Assembly (NCBI RefSeq): GCF_019393635.1
Contig: NC_057861.1
Coordinates: 153,653,544 to 153,717,543, forward strand
Source of the DNA: Dromiciops gliroides
Lineage: Eukaryota > Chordata > Mammalia > Microbiotheria > Microbiotheriidae
Length of the DNA stretch: 64,000 bases
Direction: 5' to 3'
The notes below the pieces were generated by a model. That model did no database searches. It was not told the DNA's origin and saw only the letters and a list, made by a program, of their open reading frames with translations. The position numbers and the translations under genes are program-made. Below, in pieces: positions 38,101-48,600 of this stretch (position 1 is its first letter; every line of letters starts with the position of its first letter).

Positions 38101-41100
38101 ATTTAATATGTGCTTGCTGTATAATATACATTTGAGAATTATAAAACAAAGTATTATGACATGTTGAAGAGGAAATATGGCTTCCTTCACAGTGATCGAT
38201 GCAAACTTCCTTTCAGGTGGCATTTGAGTAAGGCTTTAAATGGTGGGAATTCAACAAGTTAAAAGAAAAAAGATTTCAGACCTAGGGAACAACTGAAGCA
38301 AAGTCACAGAGGAATGAGTGCGCAGCTCACAGAGAATAGAATAATTGTTCAGTTCAGATGAACTATAGAGTATGTGAAGAGGAGACTGAAGTTTGAAAGA
38401 TTAGAGTAATAATAGTTTGTGTATAGCCTTAAATGTCAAGCAAAGGACTTAAAAGTTTACTGCAGAGGTAATAGGGAGTCATGGACAATTTTTGAGCAGA
38501 AATGATATCCTGAATTGACATTTATATCTCCTTCTAGTGACAAAACCCATCTGTGTGTTTTTTTTATTACCTACACATACTTTTCCTTCTCCCTTCTCCC
38601 CCATGACCCATTTTTAGGGCTTTGGGATTTCTTTGTTATTTCTCCTTTATTTCTCCTAACTTAATGAACTCTTCCTATAACAGTGAGAAACTGGGCCAAG
38701 AATATATTTACTGGTATGTGAATACTCCTTTCCACAGTAAAAATCACAATATATCCTTGTTTTCCCAAAGTACACAACTTTTGTCTGTGTTCTCACCTAA
38801 ATCCTTCATAGAGTGTTTCATCCACCATTCTGTGTGCTTTTCTCCAGATCTCTTGATCTCATTGGTATTGATACCAATGGAATGGAATGTCTCTCCTTTT
38901 CACTATATGATCATACTGCCTCTATTTGCATCACACAGTTCTCTAATGAAATATTTTATGCTGCTTCAGCTACACCATTATTCATTAGCAATCCAGCCTT
39001 CTCATACCCACCATGCATCTCTGCACTGCCCTTTGGGTGACACTCAACCTTAATTCTTCAAACACTGAGGTGATAAAATTGTGTCACCTCTAATATGATC
39101 AGGGAGGTACTGGAGACAGGGAAAAGTCTCTTTAATGAGATATTTTGGGTAAAACTATTAAAAGACTAGCAGTCACACAATATTACCAGAAGAATTCTGA
39201 TGTCAAAAAGATAAGCCTTTCTTTTAAGAACCTCAGGATTATTAAGAGCACTGAACAAATATCCAAAGACAATCCAGCCTTCTGTTCATTTCTGGACCCG
39301 ACTAATTTTCTGTCTGTTCATTTTCCTAGCCTATATCTTGAATGATAAACTTTTTTGGGGGGTGGGTTAATGAGGGTTAAGTGACTTTCCCAGGGTCACA
39401 CAGCTAGTGTCAAGTGTCTGAGGCAAGATTTGAACTCAGGTCCTCCTGAATCCAGGGCCGGTGCTTTATCCACTGCGTCACCTAACTGCCCCTGCCACCT
39501 AGCTGCCCCTCTTAATTTTTATTCATTTTTCCACTGACATTTTTTTAATATGTTCTAGCAAGTCACGTGGCATACTGGTGACTGATTTGGAAATGACTGT
39601 TACCTAGGTAAATGGTCATTTCTGGCCTATTAAAGTACAATCGATTTCTTTTTTTTTCCTGGTGCCATTTGGTGTTTGCCATATTCAATAACTTTTAACT
39701 CTCTTGAAGAAAGTATTCATTACCTTTATAGGTATGGTGCTTTGGTCTCTCATATTCATAAAGGAAAATTATTTCATTGTGTTTCACTTTTCCTCTTGAC
39801 TTGTCATGAACAAGAGTGCATGGCCCAGATTGTATTGGGGATGGAAAAGAAAGAGGGAGGATGATGTTGGCAGTATGATTCTTTTACCACAAAGGGTATA
39901 GAACTTCTCTTATGGGACCTATTGGTTTGTATATCAGATAATTATCAAGAAAAATATATCAAGGTAGAAGGTTTCTCTCTCCAAACTCTCTATCTCTGTC
40001 TCTTTCTGTCTCTTCTTTCCCACCCTACCCCCACCGTAATTTAAAAGAATAAGGAGAAAGCGTAATAGTATGTGTGGTTAGGCAGAAAAAAAAATTTTTT
40101 TTTGTATAGGCTACTTTTAAGGCATTGAAAAGAAAAGTTTTGGAATAAATTGCTAATGATATGGGAAAACATTTCAAATATCAATAATATTCCTAGAGCA
40201 ACACACTAGAAAAGACATAGCTATTCATAGTTTTTTTCATCTCTTATATTTCTAGCTAGTAAGATTAATTCTTTAAAGAAAAGTTTCAAGCATATTGAAG
40301 AGAATATTTAACCTTATAAAAGGTGCCTTGGTCACAATACTGACTTTGAACTGCTTTAGCTCTGTATATGACAGGGAAGTTTCCAAATCTGTAAAACAGG
40401 AATGGTGTTTGCATCACCTACCTTACAAGTTGCTATGAGAGCATGCTTTGCACATCTTACAATGCCATATAGGTACAAGTTATTATTCTAGCAACTCAAA
40501 CAAGAGTGTTACTCTCAAGTTTCTCCTAACAACCATAATCTCCTTTCTTATCTTTTACAGCTGGCCCATGTATTACCAACAGAAGAGAACTTCCTGCTTC
40601 TCTTTAGATGTCAGCAGCTGAAGTCATGTGAGGAATTCATGCAGGTACTGAGAGGCAGGAAAAGTCCCATAAATGTGCTGTCTTTGAGGGAAGTTGCCAA
40701 GATCAAGAATCTATAAACATTTTAGCACCTACTATACGCCAGGGTGCTAAGTACAGGCAATTTCTGCTTCATATATTTCCTGTGGGACCTTAGGGAAGTC
40801 ACTCAACCTCTCTGAATCTGTAAAATAAGAGTTTTAAGGTCTCTCCCACCTCTAAAACTAAATGATCCAATGATTGTTTGTTCTAAGGAACAAAGGAAAT
40901 GACATATGAAAAAGGCACTTTGTAAATTGTAAAGCATGATATAAATGTCAAGTATTATGATTATAATTATTTTACTCAAATGGTTGTAAATCATTGTTTT
41001 CAGACATGGAGAAAGTATGACACTGATCATAGTGGCTTCATAGAAACTGAGGAACTGAAGGTAAGTGAATGAAAATGTCAACTAGTTTTCCTTACTAACA

Positions 41101-42649
41101 TAATTCTGAAAGGCTAAGCACCTAATTTGGGGTGGAGCTAAAGGAATGCTTATATAAACTACTGTTCATCAATGGTGCGTTTTCCTCCCCAGGGATTCCT
41201 AGCCTGGGAACTTGTTTTTGAAAAACTATTTATAACTGGTTTTACTTGAAATCCTACACACTTTACCTTATGGATTTAAAAACATTACTCTGAGAAAAAG
41301 TCCGTAGGCTTCACCAGACTGACAGAGATCAATAACACCTCATTTTAACCCATCCTTTCACATCTGCAATAAGTGCCTGAATAGAAATGAAAGTCTTTTC
41401 CTGAAGTCCCCCTTTTCCCTATCCGTGATGATGAAAACTGGCATTTTAGGGTATTTGTTTATCAAACTAACTTAAGGACTATAAGAATTGAATGCCTTGC
41501 ACAGGTATTGTAGACAGAGTAGCAATACATCTGAATCATATGTGACACACTAGGCCACACTAATTAGTGTGGTATCTGTAACCTGGAACATACATACTTA
41601 CGTTATTATATACTTAATATTTTTTCTAGAAATATTTCCCCCTCCTCCAAAAAGAAATTTCTAAAATTTGGGCCAAATTTTAGGAAATTTGCAACTTTGA
41701 ATAAATTTATTAACACAGATTTTATAGTTATACAGAATATAGTCATTTGCTAGTAATTGTAAAGTATGGAAGAACTGTTCTTTTGAATGGTTATATAGAT
41801 ATTGAGTCATCAGTCTAGACGATTTTGTTTTCTTTATCATTTGAATAAGAAAAAATAAGAAAATCTTCAAGAATCCTTAATGATGGGCCATTTCTAATGC
41901 TGGGGAGGGGGAAAGGAGGAGGGGACTACGATCATCCAATATTATTTTCTTCTAATTTTACCATGGTTTAGGAACCTGAGTCATAAAAATTCTAATTAAC
42001 ACAATGACCAACCAGGATTCCAGTGACTGATGGTGAACTATTCTAACTGCCTCCTGACACAAAGGTCACAGATTCAAGATGCAAAATAAGGCGTATATTT
42101 CTGTACATAGCTAATGGGGGAATTTATTTTGCTTGAATCTCTCAATTTGTTACAAGGGTTTTGTATTTCTTTTCTTTTCATGTGGTGTGTGAGGGGAGGA
42201 AAGGAGTTGGGGTGAGAAAGAGAGAAGATAAATTCTTGTTATTAAACATTAAAATAATTTAAAAAAAAAAGGAATCAGTCAGAAAGGGACTTCTCATCTG
42301 AAAAGTGGTGATAATATAGTAATTTTTTATTATTGTGTAGAAATGTAGTAAGGAAGCTTTTTTTATTCTAAATCATCTAAGATAAATTGGTTTTTTGCTT
42401 TCTGCCCTATATAGATTGAAAGATTTTCCAAGGGAAAATTGGAAGGGAAATTGGAAGTAGGATCCACCTCCCACCTCTTTGTCTTTGTATAGACACCTCA
42501 TGCCTGGAATGCAGTCCTTATATCATCCTCTTAGAAGCACAAGATTCCTTTAAGGTTTAGCTCATGCCACCTCCTTCAAGAAACTTTTTCTGATCTCCTA
42601 TTGCTTAGAGTCTTTTCTTCCCACTCCCCAAGGCATATATATATATATA

Positions 42650-42684
<35 letters not shown>

Positions 42685-45600
42685 ATGTATATATATGTAT
42701 ATGTATATGTATATATATATGTGTGTATATATACATATATACTATACATTAATTTATTTAACTGTGTGCATATTCTCCCCTCACACCAGTGGAATTCAAG
42801 CTCCATGAGGGTAGGGACTGGTTTTGTTTTGGCTGTTGTATCCTTAGCATCCAGCACAGGTCCCAGTATATTATAGGCACTTAACCAGTGCTTGTAGGAT
42901 TATAGATTTTGAGCTAGAAGGGACTTCAAAGGCCTTCTAGTTCAGTCCCCTCATATCAAAGATAAGGAAACTGGGGCTCAGAGAGGGCCACATAGCAAGT
43001 AAATATCAGGAGATTCAAACCCAGCTCTTCCTGACTCCCAGGTCTAGTGCCCTATCCACCCCATTATGTTGTCTTTTCTTGAACAAATAGATCTCCTCAT
43101 TTGACAGGCAATGAATTCAAAGCCAGTGAAGGTTCCATGTTAAAAAAAAAACTGGTAGGTCACAAGGCCATAGGCCTAAGGAAATAGTATATCCCATTTT
43201 CTACCTTTCTTTCTACTGGGTCCCAAAATTGTGTATTCAAGTTTATTCTTAACTCATATCCATTCCTTACTTTGTATTTATTCTAAAAATCTGTTATGGG
43301 CAGCTAGGTGGCACAGTGGATAGAGCACCAGGCCTAGAATCAGGAAGACCTGAGTTCAAATCTGTGTACAACCCTGAGTAAGTCACTTTACCCTGTTTGC
43401 CTCAGTTTCCTCATCTGTAAAATGAGCTTGGGAAGGAAACAAACAATTCCAATATATCTGCCAAGAAAATATCAGATGGGATCATGAAGAGTCAGACACC
43501 ACTGAACATCAACAAAAACAAAAAAGATCTGTTTTCTTAAGTCTTATCCTTAGAAAAAGATGCTAAATAAGAGTTTTCTTCACTAGAGAATATGGGTTGG
43601 ACTACATAAATATTACCACCTCTTCAATCTCTAAGTATCTATGACATTCAAGGAAAGATGAAAAGAGAGAGAAAGAGAGAGAGAGAGGGAGGGAGAGAGA
43701 GAGAGAGGAAATCTTCAGAAAGTTCACTTTAAGCTCCGCAATTGACAGGACTTTTATCTATTTCTATCTTTTGTAAGATATTGCAGGGTCCCAAGTTTTT
43801 TTCCCAGGCTATTCTTGGGACAACTATATTAGTTCTTATGAGCCTTCTTAACCCAATTAATCTTGCACCACAGCTCCACTGAGCAAAATACAAATTTATT
43901 TTCAGCAGACACCTTTGAGCTTTACATTCCTCAGTCGGTTTCTGAAGTGGAATTTAAAGATAAGAATAAACTTCTGAAACTAGGTGAAGTGGCTTTCTCC
44001 CTGACAGGATAAAATCAAAATAACCAACAAAGTCAATAGGTTTTGGAGGGCAATAAATAATTCCATAAATGCATAAGATGAGTGGAACACTTATCTACAT
44101 ATGCAACAAATGTTCAGTTCACCTATATTTGTCATTGGTTCATTTGTTTTTAAGAAATAAAGTTAAGATCCTGGGAATAAACATCATTAAAGGGAATGTA
44201 AGCTTATTATCTTTAAATACTTGCCCTGTCATGACCAATGGCGAGCTTCAATAAAGTCTTCATATTCCACTTTCAAAAAAATCGATACTCCCTCACTCCA
44301 ACTGCCAATTTAATAAGCATGTTCTTTCATCTTTCCTACATTAATATCTATTTAATTGTGATTAATATGTCCCCCAAATATAAAGCTGCCTCATGTGTAG
44401 TGAATTCTATTGAACATTCTGCTCTGTGCTACTGCCAAGGAGGGGCTCATGTCACTCTAACCTGACATTATCTCTTGTGAAATTTGTCATTATCCTTGTA
44501 ATTAAGTGACATAGTGAGCACAAGTTGATATTTGAGCAGAGGCAGCTCTTGGGTGAGGGCATTTGTGAATTGACTGGTGTGAATTCATGGTGAATTTTCC
44601 TTGCAACTCCAGGCCTCTGTGGGATTATCTAAGCATTGGCAAATCTAGCGGTGTTTGTGTATATCTGCTCTTCCTTTTAAGTATTAATAATTGTTCCCTC
44701 AGGCAAAAAAGGATATTCAGCTACGGCACTGAGCCACCCCCATGTCTCATTCGGAAGAGAAACAAATATTTATGGAGCTCTCACTATGTAGCACTACAGT
44801 TTATCATTAGACTAGTTCAAAAGATTTTCTCCCCTTAGACTTCCAAAATGTAATTTAAATTAAATATCTATTTAATTGAAATAATTATTTAGAGAAAATG
44901 GAAAAACACAAGAATATTAATTGTTCTAGATTTCATAGAATTATAGATATATAACTGGAAGGGTCCTATAAAGATATCTTCTCCATTTTATACATAAGGA
45001 AACTGAGGCCATGATAGAGTCATTTTCCAAGGTCACAGAGGTCGTGCCAAAGTAGGATTTGAACACATGTCCTCTAGCTCCGGAACCAATATTCTTTCCA
45101 CTATTCCACACTAACTCCCATACTATAGCATAAGGCAAGCCTTGAACTCCATTCAGCTAGGAGAGTTTATACTGAAATATTAATAGAACACCAGAATGAG
45201 TTGGTCTCAAGCTACGAAATGGCCTCTCCTCCTCTGCTTCTCACCTGTTCTTCTACTCCTGTGCTAGGGCAGCTTCATCATGTTCACCTTTCAGAAATAT
45301 TGACATGTAAGATGTTTGTTCCTGGTTTGCTTTACCTGGGTCTTTTTCTTAACAGAACTTTCTAAAGGACTTACTAGAGAAAGCAAACAAGACTTTTGAT
45401 GACACGAAATTAGCGGAATATACAGACTTGATGGTAAGATGAACCTCCAAAATATTACATCCCACATGATGTGAAATCTCATTGGGTTTGCATTATTTGT
45501 TTTTGGTGAATTTACAGTCATATCCAAATCAATCAGCAATGCACACGTGGTGGCCCAGATGTTCAGTGAGTCTCTTCTTCCTCATTCGATTCCAAGCAAA

Positions 45601-48600
45601 CCAGAGAAGTAGCAATGTTGCTACTAAAGCAGGAATTCTTATCCTGGCATATATGGACCCCCAAATATTTCATGAACTTAGATGGAAAAAATGTCATCTT
45701 TATTTCAATATAATTGGCTTCTCTAATTAACATTTTATTTTATGCATTTAAAAACATTCAGAGACAAGGGTCCATAAGCTTTAATCAGATAGCTAGAAAG
45801 GTCCATGATCCCCCTTAAAGGTATAAAAAGTCCTGCTTTAAAAGAACTTTCTCTTTCAAAAGACTAAAAAGTCAATTGATACTTTTAAATCATTATAACC
45901 ATTTCAGCAAAATTATGTGATTATTTAAGAGTTTCCTGATCAGATTTTGGCTTAGGAATACTAGAATTTTAGAGTCAGGAGAGGCATTCTAGGTACCACT
46001 TTTTAAAAATTATATGAAGCTGCATATGCTCTCTATCTTTCCTTCTCCCTCATTCTATACTATTAACCTTGCATGGATATGCAGTGATTCTGAAGAGTTA
46101 GCTAGAAATGGTTTTCAGTTTTGGGTAAAGAGATCCAAAGATAAATTCACCCAGGTGAGTAGCCCATGGAAGATCTATTAACTCTTCTATTAAACAGTAC
46201 ATTGTTTGGACCTCTGAAAAATGCAATTTGCTAGTAGGCACTTGATGCAGAAGATAATTCAATTCACTGTAAAAGACAGTTCACTAGCCTTGACTTCTCT
46301 ATATACTTTGAATCTTGTGTATTTGATGGATATTATAATTTACATCTTCCCTTTTTCTCCCTACCCCATCTCCAGTAAAATGTAAGCTCCTGAACCCAGA
46401 GGAAAAAAAAATGTCTTTTTCTACCTTCATTAAATGTGACCCACTCAAATTCAAATACGGAGAATTATTTTTTTGTGTGTCATTATCGATAAATTTACTC
46501 TGTGGATAACTCAGCTAATATTAAGTACCTAAAATTATTAATTTCCCATTTTGTTCCAGTTTTAAATGAATTCTATTTAAAGTAAGGACTCCTTGCCAGG
46601 TAGAATCTGAGCTTGGCCTTTAAAAAAAGAATCATCCAAATGGGATTTTTTTCCCTGCTGTAATGGCCTGACATATCTTATTTAGTGTCATAAACCAGTT
46701 CAGATTCAGTAAGCAAAATTAATCAAGAACTAATTAAAATAAATGCATATTTTGGGAAATATTTCCCTATGGAAACAAACTCTGATCTACTTGTCCAATG
46801 TAGGAGACTGTGACCGTTATTAAAAATCTTTCAGGGAGCTGTAAAAAATAGAAGCTAAAAAAAAAAAGTCTAACATTCATTCCGAGGCTGGCCTACATTT
46901 TATGCTCTGTTCACATCCATATATCCTAACCAAATCAGACTAGAGGGCTTGTCTTTTCCTATTTCTGTGGCTTTGTCAAGAATGGTCTTCTTCTACATCT
47001 CCACCTGTTGAAATCCTTCCTTCCTTCAAGGACAAATTCAAGAATAATCTCTTCCTTCTCAGATTCCCCCTGCAATAACTTATCTTCCCTTCCTCACATC
47101 TCCCAAGGCAATTCTTATACTTATATTTAGCATATTATAACTTGTCTAAACTTTTCCTCCTACTAGATTGTATGCTCCTAATAGGCAGGCCCCATGTCTA
47201 TATAGTTTCATTTTTGCATCTCAGGCACCAAGCATAGCATACTGTAAGTAGGATACATTTAATAAATGTGAACTGAAGCTTTTAAAAAAAAGTTCTTAAA
47301 AATCAGGTATTAATTACAAGGAGTTCTTAACCTGAGGTCCATGAAATATTTTTAATGTATTTTGATATTATTTCAATTCAAATGGTTTCCTCTATGATCC
47401 CATGTATTTTATTTTATGTATTTAAAACCATCATTCTCAGAAAGGGGCAATATTCTCAGAAAGGTTCACCAGATTTCCAAAGGGATCCATGACACCAAAA
47501 AAATGGTTAAGATAGCCTGCTATCAAGAATCTGTTCATTACACTTACAAATACCCCAGCTTAATTATAATTTGTCCTTTCTTCTGTCCCTAAAATGTGGT
47601 GACAGGCTGATTATCTCAGTCCAATCCTAATTATTTCCCTTCCCTTAAAAACAAATAAAGTAATACCTTTTGCACAATCTTCCAAACTATAAATATATTT
47701 ATACATATTCGTAATTCATGTTGCTCCTCTTACTGTTATCCTCATTCCTCTTCATGAAAGGGCAAATCAATATTTACTGACATACCATTATTTGGGAAAA
47801 CCCTGGGGGACAAATATCTAACTCTTCCCTCCTTTTCCTCTTCTTCCTCCTTCTCCCCACCCAAAAAAAAAAAAAAAACCCAAACTTCACACACATCAAA
47901 ACAGCAAGAATACTAAACAGCAAATTTATGTTTAGATCTGTAAGGGACTTTAAAAAGTACCTGTCACAAAAGTTTTTAACCTGGATGTGGAAGGAGGGAA
48001 GGGATTAACTTGTGTAGGGGGAAAAAGCATTATATTTTCATTAAACTCCAAATGAAATTTACCATTTCCTTCAATTATGCATGAAGGCAACAAAACATTA
48101 TTCTGAGAAGGGATCCATAAGCTCTACCAGACTGCCAAAGATTAAATCTCTGACCTAAACTAGTCTCCTCATTATACAGGAAGATAGGTTCAGGGGGGGA
48201 AAGGTGACTTGTATAAGGTCAAATAGGTTTAAAAAAAGAAAAAAGTAGTCAAACTGAAGCTGGAATCCAGGCTTCTGGGTTCTAATCTCAGAGCCAGGGC
48301 ACTCTCTTTATATGATACTATGCTATTTATTTGATTAGTCTCTTTCATTTAGCCATGTGTCTGAAATGTGTTTGTATATGAAGATTTCAGAAATGCTGAT
48401 TTCTAGAACTTTGCAGCTGATAAAATGCCTGCAATTCAGCTTTTACCCTACTTTGAATTTTCTTTTTCTCAATGCAACAAATGTGCTTTAATAGCCATAA
48501 TCATGACATTGTCTTTCAGCTGAAAATGTTTGACTCAAACAATGATGGAAAGCTGGAATTAACTGAAATGGCCAGGTAAGTTTAAGAACTCTGCAAATAT

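Noticed and set aside
38622-39053. 143-codon open frame on the + strand in intron 3
   Set aside because: No recognisable domain, composition rich in Ser, Leu, His and Phe as expected for chance translation of AT-rich DNA, and no splice or promoter context.
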